A stretch of 64,000 nt of DNA, taken from assembly GCF_023278085.1 (NCBI RefSeq), contig NZ_CP066265.1, positions 4,970,501-5,034,500 on the forward strand, given 5' to 3'. The DNA is from Pseudomonas syringae (GTDB taxonomy: Bacteria; Pseudomonadota; Gammaproteobacteria; Pseudomonadales; Pseudomonadaceae). The position numbers were made by a program, and so were the translations under genes. Below the pieces are notes generated by a model. That model searched no databases. It was not told the origin of the DNA and was given only the letters and a program-made list of their open reading frames with translations. Below are positions 18,669-27,625 of the stretch, piece by piece; within the stretch, counting starts at the first letter, position 1, and each line of letters starts with the position of its first letter.

Positions 18669-19261
18669 GTCAGACCCGCATCCTGCGCGCCGCAGACTAC
18701 CCGAGCATGCCATGGAAGAACGGCGGCGGCAGCACCCAGGAAATAGCTCGCGATGCAGGTCAGGACCTGGACGGTTTCGGCTGGCGCCTGTCGATTGCCG
18801 ACATAGAAACCTCGGGGGGTTTCTCGGTGTTTGCCGGTTACCAGCGCATCATCACCGTGCTGCAGGGTGCGGGCATGACCCTGACAGTGGACGGCCTCCC
18901 CAGCCGCCCACTGTTACCTTGCGATCCGTTTGCCTTCAGTGGCGACAGCGAGGTCAGCTGCACCCTGCTCGACGGGCCGATTCGCGACTTCAACCTGATC
19001 TATGCGCCACACCGCTATACTGCGCGCCTGCACTGGATCGATGTAAGCCAGACGCAACGGCTGTTCAGTTCAGCCAGCACTTTTGTGGTGTTCAGCATGG
19101 CCGAGCAGGTGGCAATCAGCTTCAAAGGTCAGGTGTGGGAAGTCCTCGGCACACACGATTGTGCGCTGGTCGATAACACCGACGGCCTGCTGGAGATCGA
19201 ACTGCAAGCACCCCGCGTCAGCCGTTGCTGCCTGATCGAGCTCGCGGCTACAGGCCAGTAA
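18665..19261 (+). CDS. hutD: HutD family protein
   Basis: The product is 198 residues and starts at the ATG overlapping the hutC stop. The N-terminus ([22 protein letters not shown]) is the family signature, followed by [32 protein letters not shown]. HutD is a cupin-fold protein conserved in Pseudomonas hut operons. Published work on P. fluorescens suggests that it limits hut expression, perhaps by binding formylglutamate. It is co-transcribed with hutC. Confidence 0.92.
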   Translation: MSQTRILRAADYPSMPWKNGGGSTQEIARDAGQDLDGFGWRLSIADIETSGGFSVFAGYQRIITVLQGAGMTLTVDGLPSRPLLPCDPFAFSGDSEVSCTLLDGPIRDFNLIYAPHRYTARLHWIDVSQTQRLFSSASTFVVFSMAEQVAISFKGQVWEVLGTHDCALVDNTDGLLEIELQAPRVSRCCLIELAATGQ

Positions 19262-19311
19262 GCGCATGCCTGGCACCACAACAAAAACAGCTTTCCGTTT
19301 CAAGGACGACC

Positions 19312-20487
19312 ATGACTCAAGTTCCACACCGGGAAACGCCTCGCGCTATCGCCATTCTCGCCAGCTTTCTCGCCTCTGAATCAGCGGGCGGCATCATCCT
19401 GATGGCGGCGGCGCTGGCCGCGTTGATCGTCGCCAACTCACCGCTTTCTGCCGGTTACTTCTCGATTCTGCACAGCGTCTGGCTGGGTCTGTCGGTCGAG
19501 CTGTGGATCAACGACGGGCTGATGGCGATCTTCTTCCTGATGGTCGGCCTGGAGATCAAGCGCGAAGTGCTGGCCGGTGGCCTGGCAACCTGGGGTCAGC
19601 GTGCCCTGCCCGGCTTTGCTGCGGCGGGCGGCATGCTGGTGCCGGCGCTGATCTACATCGCGATCAATTGGGGCAATCCGCAGACGATCAGTGGCTGGGC
19701 GATCCCGGCGGCCACCGACATCGCCTTCGCCCTCGGCGTGCTGTCGCTGTTGGGCAATCGGGTGCCGACCTCGCTGAAGGTCTTCCTGGCCGCGCTGGCG
19801 ATCCTCGACGATCTGGGCGCCGTGACCATCATCGCGTTCTTCTACAGCTCCGGTCTGAACCTGCCGATGCTCGCTGCCGCATTCGCGACCCTGGCCGTGT
19901 TGATCGCGCTGAACCGTCTGAACGTGCGCCGCCTGCTGCCGTATCTGCTGCTCGGCGCACTGCTGTGGTTCTTCGTCCTGCAGTCCGGCGTCCACGCGAC
20001 GCTGGCCGGTGTTGCATTGGCGTTGTGCATCCCGCTGGGCAAGCCCGAAGAGGAAGCCCGCTCGCCGCTGCTGTTTCTCGAAGAAAAGATGCATTACTGG
20101 GTGGCCTTCGCGGTGGTGCCGATCTTCGGCTTTGCCAATGCGGGCGTGTCGCTGTCCGGCATTACCTTGGGCAACCTGGTCGATCCGGTGCCGCTGGGTG
20201 TGGCGCTGGGGCTGTTCGTCGGCAAGCAGATCGGCGTCTTCCTCGCCGCCGTTCTGGCGATTCGTGCCGGGCTGGCGACCTTGCCGGAAGGCAGCAACTG
20301 GGTGCAGCTGTACGGCGTGGCGATCCTGTGCGGCATCGGTTTCACCATGAGCCTGTTCATCGGCAACCTGGCGTTCCCCGGCGCGCAACACCTGATCGAC
20401 GAGGTGAAGGTCGGCGTACTGATCGGCTCGGGCCTGGCAGCCATTGGCGGAATTATGCTGCTGCGCAGCCGTTTCAGTCGGCGCTGA
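19312..20487 (+). CDS. nhaA: Na+/H+ antiporter NhaA
   Basis: This 391-residue inner-membrane electrogenic antiporter exports Na+ or Li+ in exchange for protons and supports pH and salt homeostasis. The family segments are present in order: [62 protein letters not shown], and [18 protein letters not shown] with the paired transport aspartates (ILDDLGA). [15 protein letters not shown] lies near the C-terminus. The start at 19312 follows an AAGGAC site. It stands 50 bp after hutD but is functionally unrelated. Confidence 0.95.
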   Translation: MTQVPHRETPRAIAILASFLASESAGGIILMAAALAALIVANSPLSAGYFSILHSVWLGLSVELWINDGLMAIFFLMVGLEIKREVLAGGLATWGQRALPGFAAAGGMLVPALIYIAINWGNPQTISGWAIPAATDIAFALGVLSLLGNRVPTSLKVFLAALAILDDLGAVTIIAFFYSSGLNLPMLAAAFATLAVLIALNRLNVRRLLPYLLLGALLWFFVLQSGVHATLAGVALALCIPLGKPEEEARSPLLFLEEKMHYWVAFAVVPIFGFANAGVSLSGITLGNLVDPVPLGVALGLFVGKQIGVFLAAVLAIRAGLATLPEGSNWVQLYGVAILCGIGFTMSLFIGNLAFPGAQHLIDEVKVGVLIGSGLAAIGGIMLLRSRFSRR

Positions 20488-20592
20488 AAAAATATTTTCA
20501 AATCACTGCATCCAGATCGGTTCCTCGCGGGTAGTACAGTCAGCAGCCACTTCGAGTTGCTGAGCGCGGTCTAACTATCTGGAGATTTCTGC

Positions 20593-21126
20593 ATGAACGC
20601 AAAACGCTTGCTCTGCCTTGCTGGTACTACCCTGGCTTTCACTTGCCTGTCGTCCGTTGCCATGGCTCAGACCGACCTTCCCGAAAGCGTCCGTGTGCCG
20701 GCCGGTAACAAGGTCAGCATGCAGACCACCGGAGTGGGCGAGATCACCTACGAGTGCCGCGCCAAAGCCAACATGCCCAATGAAATGGAATGGGCGTTCG
20801 TCGGCCCCAAAGCCGTGCTCAATGACAAGAGCGGCAAACAGGTCGGCACCTACTACGGTCCGCCTGCCACTTGGGAAGCCAAAGACGGCTCCAAGCTGAC
20901 CGGCACTCAGGTTGCCGTGGCCCCTTCGAGCGCTGGCAACCTGCCTTATCAACTGGTCAAGGCCAACCCGGCTGAAGGCAAGGGTGCGATGACCGGCGTG
21001 ACGTACATTCAGCGTGTAGCCCTGAAAGGCGGCGTGGCCCCGGCCAAAGCCTGCGCAGAAAGCAACAAGGGCGCCAAAGAAGTGGTCAAGTATCAGGCTG
21101 ACTACCTGTTCTGGACCGCGAGCTGA
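20593..21126 (+). CDS. DUF3455 exported protein
   Basis: The product is 177 residues with a clear Sec signal (MNAKRLLCLAGTTLAFTCLSSVAMA, cleaved before QTDLPE) and GGAG upstream of the ATG. The mature protein contains the DUF3455 pattern: an early TTGVGEITYECRAK segment, then FVGPKAVLNDKSGKQVGTYYGPPATWEAKDGSKLTG. A late NLPYQLVKA...GVTYIQRV...GGVAPAKAC segment follows, ending KYQADYLFW. Two cysteines (in YECRAK and KACAES) could pair. Function is not known. It lies directly upstream of an ECF sigma factor gene in the same direction and may belong to its regulon. Confidence 0.85.
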   Translation: MNAKRLLCLAGTTLAFTCLSSVAMAQTDLPESVRVPAGNKVSMQTTGVGEITYECRAKANMPNEMEWAFVGPKAVLNDKSGKQVGTYYGPPATWEAKDGSKLTGTQVAVAPSSAGNLPYQLVKANPAEGKGAMTGVTYIQRVALKGGVAPAKACAESNKGAKEVVKYQADYLFWTAS

Positions 21127-21230
21127 TCGCCACCATTAAGCAGGTGACCGCGCAAGCAGTGAGCTATGCTGCTGCGCGGGAGCCTCGTGATATCAGCGAG
21201 GCAGCAGTCTTCCATTGATGGCGGATCATC

Positions 21231-21797
21231 TTGTCTTCGCACGAATCTCTCTTTGATTATGAAGCTACGTTGCAGGCCTGCGCTCGCGGTGAGAAGCAGG
21301 CCCTGCAACGTCTTTATCAACAGGAAAGCGCGCGGTTGCTTGGCGTTGCCCAGCGCCTGGTGCGTGACAGCGCATTGGCCGAGGACATCGTGCACGACGC
21401 CTTCCTGAAGATCTGGACCCACGCGGCCAGCTTCGACGCCTCACGCGGCTCGGCACGTGGCTGGATCTTCAGCGTGACCCGGCACCTGGCGCTCAACACG
21501 TTGCGCAACACGGCCCGCGAAGTGCGTGTCGACGATGATGACAACGAAGATCATCACGAGCAGGCGACGCTGGAAGGCTGGCAGGAAGTCGGGGATGCCT
21601 TCGATTGGCGGGTCAATCCAGGACGGATTACTGCATGCATGGAGCAACTGGAACCGGTAAGACGAAACTGCGTTTTTCACGCTTACGTGGACGGTTATTC
21701 GCATCAGGAAATCGCGCAGAAAATCGGCGCGCCATTGGGTACGGTCAAAGCCTGGATCAAGCGCAGCCTGACGGCTTTGCGGGAGTGCATGGGATGA
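21231..21797 (+). CDS. ECF-type RNA polymerase sigma factor
   Basis: The product is 188 residues, with region 2 (QRLVRDSALAEDIVHDAFLKIW) and region 4 (EPVRRNCVFHAYVDGYSHQEIAQKIGAPLGTVKAWIKRSL) helix-turn-helix intact. I use the TTG at 21231 because a stop lies in frame just upstream and no ATG is available. Its stop overlaps the start of an anti-sigma gene (ATGA), the usual arrangement for a membrane-sequestered ECF factor of the SigK/RskA type. The regulon is unknown; the preceding DUF3455 gene is a candidate target. Confidence 0.9.
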   Translation: MSSHESLFDYEATLQACARGEKQALQRLYQQESARLLGVAQRLVRDSALAEDIVHDAFLKIWTHAASFDASRGSARGWIFSVTRHLALNTLRNTAREVRVDDDDNEDHHEQATLEGWQEVGDAFDWRVNPGRITACMEQLEPVRRNCVFHAYVDGYSHQEIAQKIGAPLGTVKAWIKRSLTALRECMG

Positions 21798-22501
21798 ACC
21801 GGCCTTTAGACGACAACATTCATGAGCTGGCGGGCGAGTATGTACTCGGCACCCTGTCGGCGCAGGAACGGCTCGACGTACAGCGTCGCCTGTCCCGCGA
21901 GCCCGACTTGCAGGCCGCCATCGACGCCTGGGAGCAGCGCCTGTTGCCCCTGACCGAACTGGCCGAACCGGTCACGCCATCGCCCGGCCTGTGGGAGCGC
22001 ATCGAACGCAACCTGCTGGAGATGACCGCGCCCGCTAAACCGGCACAACGGCAGCGCGTGCGCTGGTGGGACAATCTGTCGGTCTGGCGTGGGCTGGCCG
22101 GGGCCGGACTGGCCGCATCGCTGGTGCTGGGCATGACCTTGCTGACCCGCGCACCTGCGCAGCCTGCCTACCTGGTGGTGCTGGTCGGGCCGCAGGACAA
22201 GTCGCCGGGCTGGGTGGTGCAGGCCAGCAATTCGCAGGAACTGCAGCTTATTCCGCTGAGCGTGGTTGAAGTGCCGGCAGACAAGGCGCTGGAGTTCTGG
22301 ACCAAGGGTGACGACTGGCAAGGTCCGGTTTCGCTCGGCCTGGTCAAACCGGGGCAAAGCCTCAATATCCCGCTGGACAAACTGCCACCGCTACAAGCCA
22401 ATCAGTTGTTCGAGCTGACCCTGGAAAAATCCACCGGCTCGCCAATCGGCAAACCGACCGGCCCGATTCAGTTCATCGGGCGGGCGGTGAAAGTAATCTG
22501 A
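21794..22501 (+). CDS. RskA-type anti-sigma factor
   Basis: The product is 235 residues. The N-terminal cytoplasmic part (DDNIHELAGEYVLGTLSAQERLDVQRRLSREPDLQAAIDAWEQRL) is a zinc-independent anti-sigma domain. One transmembrane helix follows at about residue 100-115 (GLAGAGLAASLVLGMTLL). The periplasmic C-terminal domain has the RskA pattern (VVEVPADKALEFWTKGDDWQGPVSLGLV and FELTLEKSTGSPIGKPTGPIQFIG). By family analogy it holds the ECF factor at the membrane until an envelope signal releases it. It is translationally coupled to the sigma factor gene. Confidence 0.9.
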   Translation: MNRPLDDNIHELAGEYVLGTLSAQERLDVQRRLSREPDLQAAIDAWEQRLLPLTELAEPVTPSPGLWERIERNLLEMTAPAKPAQRQRVRWWDNLSVWRGLAGAGLAASLVLGMTLLTRAPAQPAYLVVLVGPQDKSPGWVVQASNSQELQLIPLSVVEVPADKALEFWTKGDDWQGPVSLGLVKPGQSLNIPLDKLPPLQANQLFELTLEKSTGSPIGKPTGPIQFIGRAVKVI

Positions 22502-22513
22502 CGCAGGCCGATA

Positions 22514-23467
22514 TCACTTTTTGGAGCAGTGGTCCTGCTGCAAAAGGTTGGCCTGAGTCAGGTTGCAATCTGCCGGTACGCTGCGCGTCAGCCAGACATT
22601 CCCGCCGATGGTCGAGCCCTTGCCAATGGTGATGCGGCCCAGAATGGTCGCTCCGGCATAGATCACCACGTCGTCTTCGACGATCGGATGCCGTGCATGA
22701 CCCTTCTGCAACTGACCGTCCTCGTCCGAGGGGAAACGCTTGGCGCCAAGCGTCACGGCCTGATAGATACGCACTCGCTCGCCGATGATCGCCGTCTCGC
22801 CAATCACCACGCCCGTCCCGTGGTCGATAAAGAAGCTCTTGCCGATCTGCGCGCCGGGGTGAATATCGATGCCGGTCGCCGAGTGGGCAATTTCCGAGCT
22901 GATGCGCGCCAGCAGCGGTAAACCGGCCCGATACAGGTGGTGCGCCAGACGATGATGGATCACCGCCAGAATGCCTGGGTAGCAGAGCAGCACTTCATCG
23001 ACACTGCGCGCCGCCGGATCGCCGTGGTAGGCGGCCAGTACGTCGCTGTCCAGCAACAGACGAATGCCCGGCAATGCGGTGGCGAAATCCTGAATCAGCT
23101 CAAGCGCCTGTGCGTCGATGCCCTTGAGGTCCGCACCCTGCTGGTGGGCCACATAGCGCAATTCAAGCCGGGCCTGGGCCAGCAGCGCGTTGAGTGCTAC
23201 ATCCAGAGTGTGGCCGACATAAAAGTCCTCGCTCTCTTCGCGAAGGTCTACCGGCCCCAGCCGCATCGGAAACAGCGCGCCGCTCAGAGCCTCGAGAATA
23301 TCGCCCATGGCAGCACGCGATGGCAGCTCGCGCCCGCCGTGCTCACCACTGACGCGCCGGTTGCGCGCCCGCCAGTCTTCACGCGCGGCGCGCAACTGGC
23401 TGACGATCCGCTGCAACTGCCAATGGCTGGAACGGCCGTCGGCGGAGGCTTCTGGAATATCGCTCAC
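22514..23467 (-). CDS. epsC: Serine O-acetyltransferase (EpsC/long CysE type)
   Basis: The product is 317 residues from a GTG at 23467 preceded by GGAGAG; longer reading frames start without a ribosome site. It acetylates L-serine with acetyl-CoA to O-acetylserine, the precursor of cysteine. After an N-terminal helical domain come the SAT signatures DIHPGAQIGKSFFIDHGTGVVIGETA, IGERVRIYQAVTLGAKRFP and HPIVEDDVVIYAGATILGRITIGKGSTIGGNVW, which are left-handed hexapeptide beta-helix coils. It is divergent from dcyD, so enzymes for making and degrading cysteine share this intergenic region. Confidence 0.92.
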   Translation of the reverse strand: MSDIPEASADGRSSHWQLQRIVSQLRAAREDWRARNRRVSGEHGGRELPSRAAMGDILEALSGALFPMRLGPVDLREESEDFYVGHTLDVALNALLAQARLELRYVAHQQGADLKGIDAQALELIQDFATALPGIRLLLDSDVLAAYHGDPAARSVDEVLLCYPGILAVIHHRLAHHLYRAGLPLLARISSEIAHSATGIDIHPGAQIGKSFFIDHGTGVVIGETAIIGERVRIYQAVTLGAKRFPSDEDGQLQKGHARHPIVEDDVVIYAGATILGRITIGKGSTIGGNVWLTRSVPADCNLTQANLLQQDHCSKK

Positions 23468-23664
23468 GCTGATCTCTCCTTGATACAAAGGGTGTCGACC
23501 GACAGTGACGGCCGTTGATGTCCTCACTCTACGGCAAACATTCAAGCGCAAAGAACAACAATTTATGTAGGAGCAGGCTGATCAGGTTATACACACAGAG
23601 AAGTTGCCGTGCAGGAAACGTCTGCCTATAGTCCGGTGACTCTTTACACGGCCTATTTATCACC

Positions 23665-24663
23665 ATGATCAAACATCAGCTCGCTCGCTTCAATCGCCTG
23701 GACCTGATCAGCGCGCCGACGGCTCTGGAGAAACTCGAACGCCTGTCGGCCTGGGCAGACCGCGATATCTACATCAAGCGCGATGACACCACGACTCTGG
23801 CGCTGGGCGGCAACAAGGTCCGCAAGCTTGAATACCTGGCCGCCGACGCGCTGGCCCAGGGTGCCGACACACTGATTACTGCCGGTGCGATCCAGTCCAA
23901 CCATGTGCGCCAGACCGCTGCGCTGGCTGCGCGGCTGGGCATGGGTTGCGTGGCGCTGCTGGAAAACCCCATCGGCACCGAAGACCCCAACTACCTGCAC
24001 AACGGCAACCGCCTGCTGCTGGAGCTGTTCGATGCCCGGGTAGAGCTGGTCGAAAACCTCGACAACGCCGACGAGCAACTGCACGCACTCGCTGCACGTC
24101 TGCGCTCCAGTGGCAAAACTCCTTATCTGGTACCGATTGGTGGCTCCAGCCCGATCGGCGCCTTGGGCTACGTGCGCGCCGGGCTGGAACTGGCCGAGCA
24201 GATCAAGCAGACCGGCATCGATTTCGCTGCCGTCGTTCTGGCGTCCGGCAGCGCTGGCACGCACAGCGGGCTGGCGTTGGCGCTGGCCCATGAACTGCCG
24301 CAACTGCCGGTCGTCGGCGTAACGGTGTCGCGCAGTGAAGAAGCCCAGTTGCCCAAGGTGCAAGGCCTGGCCGAGCGCACCGCAGAACTGTTGAACGTTG
24401 CGCTGCCGGAGAGCTTCAAAGTCGAGTTGTGGGACGAATATTTCGCCCCACGCTATGGCGAGCCGAACGCCGGCACGCTGTCTGCGATAAAACTGGTGGC
24501 GAGCCATGAAGGCCTGTTGCTCGACCCGGTTTACACGGGCAAAGCCATGTCCGGCTTGCTGGATGGCATCGGGCGTCAGCGCTTCAATGACGGTCCGTTG
24601 ATTTTCCTGCACACCGGTGGCGCGCCTGCACTGTTTGCCTACCCGGACGCATTCAGTCACTGA
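23665..24663 (+). CDS. dcyD: D-cysteine desulfhydrase
   Basis: This 332-residue PLP enzyme of the ACC-deaminase/D-cysteine desulfhydrase family degrades D-cysteine to pyruvate, ammonia and sulfide. The PLP lysine lies in [14 protein letters not shown] (Lys51). The [15 protein letters not shown] segment and a Gly/Ser-rich phosphate loop ([13 protein letters not shown]) are present. Length matches E. coli DcyD. It precedes a cystine-type ABC transporter, as in the E. coli dcyD region, so imported cystine or D-cysteine can be used as sulfur. An ACC deaminase activity cannot be excluded from sequence, but the context favours DcyD. Confidence 0.92.
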   Translation: MIKHQLARFNRLDLISAPTALEKLERLSAWADRDIYIKRDDTTTLALGGNKVRKLEYLAADALAQGADTLITAGAIQSNHVRQTAALAARLGMGCVALLENPIGTEDPNYLHNGNRLLLELFDARVELVENLDNADEQLHALAARLRSSGKTPYLVPIGGSSPIGALGYVRAGLELAEQIKQTGIDFAAVVLASGSAGTHSGLALALAHELPQLPVVGVTVSRSEEAQLPKVQGLAERTAELLNVALPESFKVELWDEYFAPRYGEPNAGTLSAIKLVASHEGLLLDPVYTGKAMSGLLDGIGRQRFNDGPLIFLHTGGAPALFAYPDAFSH

Positions 24664-24858
24664 CCGTTCTGTTATGCCAAAGTCGGGCAAAAATTGCTTT
24701 TTTAGTTATTTTTCTTCATAAGCAGATGGCGATATAGTCGCGCCCGGCAGCGTGCGTCAATTGCCGTAACTGCTTGAAAAAAAAGCTGATCAGTCAGCAC
24801 CAAGTCGCTTCGGTCCGGTCAGAAATGATCAGACACCTCCATACCAACAGGGGCTCGC

Positions 24859-25656
24859 ATGAACATTTCCGCTATTCGTCGCACGTTTCTCTTCTCGGCA
24901 CTGGGTTTGATGCTCGGTTCCGGTATTGCTGGACAAGCCATGGCTGGCGAGCAACTGCAGAAAATCAAGGATAGCGGCACACTGAACGTGGGCCTCGAGG
25001 GCACTTATCCGCCGTTCAGCTTCGTGGACGAAAGCGGCAAGCTGACCGGCTTTGAAGTCGAGCTCTCTGAAGCGCTGGCCAAGGAGCTGGGCGTGAGAGC
25101 CAAGGTGCAACCGTCCAAGTGGGACGGCATTCTGGCGGCACTGGACTCCAAGCGACTCGACGTGGTGATCAACCAGGTCACGATCTCTGACGAGCGCAAG
25201 AAAAAGTATGACTTCTCCGAGCCCTACACCGTTTCCGGTATTCAGGCACTGGCGCTGAAGAAAAACGCAGACACCATCAAGACGGCTCAGGACCTGACTG
25301 GCAAGAAAGTCGGCGTGGGTCTGGGCACTAACTACGAGCAATGGCTCAAGGCAAACGTACCGGGTGCGGTCGTCAGAACTTACGAAGATGATCCCACCAA
25401 AATCCAGGACCTGAGCGTAGGCCGTATCGACGCGATCCTCGTTGACCGACTGGCAGCTCTGGAAATCGCAGCCAAGACCAAAGGCAAGCTGGCGCCCGCT
25501 GGCGATGCGTTCTCCCGTCAGGAGTCCGGCATTGCCTTGCGCAAAGGTGAGCCGGAACTGCAGTCAGCAATCAACCAGGCCCTCGACAAGCTGCGAGCCG
25601 ATGGCACGCTGGAAAAGCTGTCGAAGAAGTACTTCAACGCTGACGTCACCAAATGA
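24859..25656 (+). CDS. tcyJ: Cystine-type ABC transporter, substrate-binding protein
   Basis: This 265-residue periplasmic solute-binding protein of family 3 (FliY/TcyJ-like) has a signal peptide ending AGQAMAGEQ. The mature protein has LKIKDSG-type and GLEGTYPPFSFVDESGKLTGFEVELSEALAKELG segments, then DVVINQVTISDERKKKYDFSEPYTVSG. The last 20 codons include the EKLSKKYFNADV ending typical of cystine binders. Its stop overlaps the permease start (ATGA). The order is dcyD-tcyJ-tcyL-tcyN. Confidence 0.9.
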   Translation: MNISAIRRTFLFSALGLMLGSGIAGQAMAGEQLQKIKDSGTLNVGLEGTYPPFSFVDESGKLTGFEVELSEALAKELGVRAKVQPSKWDGILAALDSKRLDVVINQVTISDERKKKYDFSEPYTVSGIQALALKKNADTIKTAQDLTGKKVGVGLGTNYEQWLKANVPGAVVRTYEDDPTKIQDLSVGRIDAILVDRLAALEIAAKTKGKLAPAGDAFSRQESGIALRKGEPELQSAINQALDKLRADGTLEKLSKKYFNADVTK

Positions 25657-26321
25657 TCGAAGAGAGCCTGCAGCTCGCGCTGGACTCTGCGCCCTTTCTG
25701 CTCAAGGGCGCGTATTACACGGTATTCCTCAGCCTGGGCGGTATGTTCTTCGGGTTGGTGCTGGGCTTCGGCCTGGCGCTGATGCGGCTGTCGCGTTTCA
25801 AGCCAGTGAACTGGCTGGCGCGGATCTACGTGTCGTTCTTTCGCGGCACGCCGTTGCTGGTGCAGCTGTTCCTGATCTATTACGGCCTGCCGGAACTGGG
25901 CATCGAGCTTGATCCGCTGACCGCAGCATTGATCGGCTTTTCGCTGAACATGGCCGCTTACGCCTGCGAAATCCTCCGCGCCGCCATAGGTTCCATCGAG
26001 CGCGGCCAGTGGGAAGCGGCCGCCAGCATCGGTATGACCCGCTGGCAGACCATGCGCCGGGCGATCCTCCCGCAGGCAGCCCGCACCGCGTTGCCACCGC
26101 TGGGCAACAGCTTCATTTCGCTGGTCAAGGATACCGCGCTGGCAGCCACCATCCAGGTGCCCGAGCTGTTCCGCCAGGCGCAGTTGATCACCGCACGCAC
26201 CTTCGAAATTTTCACCATGTACCTGGCCGCCGCACTGATCTACTGGATCCTTGCCACTGCGCTTTCGTACCTGCAAAACAGGCTCGAAGCGAGGGTCAAC
26301 CGGCATGATCTGGAGTCCTGA
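25653..26321 (+). CDS. tcyL: Cystine-type ABC transporter, permease
   Basis: This 222-residue HisM/GlnP-type inner-membrane permease has about five hydrophobic helices. The EAA loop reads EAAASIGMTRWQTMRRAILPQAARTALPPLGN and contacts the ATPase. The start overlaps the binding-protein stop, and the ATPase gene begins 3 nt after its stop. A single permease gene suggests a homodimeric channel, as in E. coli TcyLN (YecSC). Confidence 0.92.
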   Translation: MIEESLQLALDSAPFLLKGAYYTVFLSLGGMFFGLVLGFGLALMRLSRFKPVNWLARIYVSFFRGTPLLVQLFLIYYGLPELGIELDPLTAALIGFSLNMAAYACEILRAAIGSIERGQWEAAASIGMTRWQTMRRAILPQAARTALPPLGNSFISLVKDTALAATIQVPELFRQAQLITARTFEIFTMYLAAALIYWILATALSYLQNRLEARVNRHDLES

Positions 26322-26324
26322 CGC

Positions 26325-27068
26325 ATGATCGTGGTTGAAAAACTCACCAAGGAATTCAAAGGCAATCAGGTGCTCAAGGGCATCGATCTGCGCATTGAGG
26401 CCGGCGAAGTCGTCGCCATCATCGGCCCCAGCGGCTCGGGCAAGACCACCTTGTTGCGCTGCCTGAACCTGCTGGAAACACCCACCAGCGGCAGGATCAA
26501 GGTGGGAGACATCGAGATCGACGGCACGCGATCGATCAATCAGCAGCAAGGCCTGATTCGTCAGTTGCGGCAGCAGGTCGGGTTCGTGTTTCAGAATTTC
26601 AACCTGTTTCCGCATCGCACTGCGCTGGAGAACGTGATCGAAGGCCCGCTGGTGGTCAAGAAAGTCGCTCGCGAAGCCGCAGAGGCGCTGGGTCGGCAGT
26701 TACTGGCCAAGGTCGGCCTGACCGGCAAAGAAGACGCCTATCCGCGTCGCCTTTCCGGCGGGCAGCAGCAGCGTGTGGCGATTGCCCGGGCGCTGGCGAT
26801 GGAGCCGCAAGTCATTCTGTTCGACGAACCCACCTCGGCGCTGGACCCGGAACTGGTCGGCGAAGTGTTGACCACCATCCGCGCGCTGGCAGAAGAAAAC
26901 CGCACGCTGGTGATCGTCACCCACGAGATGAGCTTTGCTCGAGAGGTCGCCAACCGGGTGATCTTTATCGACAAAGGTGTGATCGTGGAACAAGGCGAAG
27001 CCAAAGCCCTGTTTGCCAATCCACAGGAAGAACGTACCCGGCAGTTTCTGGAACGCACTCGAACCTGA
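26325..27068 (+). CDS. tcyN: Cystine-type ABC transporter, ATPase
   Basis: This 247-residue ABC ATPase of the polar-amino-acid class has Walker A GPSGSGKTT (near residue 36), Q-loop FQNFNLFPHRT, signature LSGGQQQRVAIARAL, Walker B VILFDEPTSALDPELV and the switch His in VTHEM. It ends the dcyD-tcyJLN cluster and is followed within 20 nt by an intrinsic terminator. Confidence 0.93.
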   Translation: MIVVEKLTKEFKGNQVLKGIDLRIEAGEVVAIIGPSGSGKTTLLRCLNLLETPTSGRIKVGDIEIDGTRSINQQQGLIRQLRQQVGFVFQNFNLFPHRTALENVIEGPLVVKKVAREAAEALGRQLLAKVGLTGKEDAYPRRLSGGQQQRVAIARALAMEPQVILFDEPTSALDPELVGEVLTTIRALAEENRTLVIVTHEMSFAREVANRVIFIDKGVIVEQGEAKALFANPQEERTRQFLERTRT

Positions 27069-27085
27069 TCCCGCATTCCCCTCAC

Positions 27086-27120
27086 AAAAAGCAGCCCCGA
27101 TTCATCGGCGCTGCTTTTTT
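27086..27120 (+). terminator. Intrinsic terminator after tcyN
   Basis: AAAAAGCAGC pairs with GCTGCTTTTT around an inner CCGAT-TC-ATCGG stem and ends in a T6 run. It lies just downstream of tcyN. Confidence 0.9.
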
Positions 27121-27625
27121 CTTACGCTTCAGAAAGGTTTGATCGTTCAGGATCCTTGCTGAATTCCTACGAAATTTTCAGAAAACTCATCGACGGCATG
27201 GGTGCCATGACGTGCGGATGACCCGTGCCCGGAAGTTGACACACCCGCCGGATTGTAGCCTGTTCCGGCCTTTCCGCTGTAAGCGAAGGCTCGTCACTCA
27301 TGACGCTTTGTAGTAGGACAGCAGTTTGTCTGTGGGTAAACAGTTCTAAATATAATGTGTAGGAAGTATCCGTTTTTTCAGTAAACCGACATTAAGCCGA
27401 CCTTGTACATTGACAAGCGTACGCAAAGCACATTAGCTCACTCTAACTACTCATTTTACACACCGCTAAAACTTCAAGATTAAAACTCTAACAGTTTGTA
27501 ATGTTTGCCATGACTTGGACATTTAAGGTACTTATCTCGATGCCTTAATCGGGCTTTATTTTATTTAACATGGCAACTTATTACGATTCTTTACTTGAAC
27601 TATTGATTATCAGGAGCACCTGGAC
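27121..27625. other. AT-rich intergenic stretch of about 500 bp
   Basis: There is no credible gene on either strand. Base composition falls well below that of the neighbouring genes, especially from about 27330 on. A TATAAT hexamer at 27351-27356 with TTGTCT 19 nt upstream is a weak candidate promoter for the gene starting at 27626. A small inverted repeat, CTTGT...ACAAG, lies near 27400-27416. The low GC suggests either a long regulatory leader or imported DNA. Confidence 0.5.

Noticed and set aside
24661..24858. Strong promoter or terminator between dcyD and tcyJ
   Set aside because: A GCAA-AAA-TTGC mini-hairpin with T6 and a TATAGT hexamer are present, but the stem is too short and no -35 lies at proper spacing.
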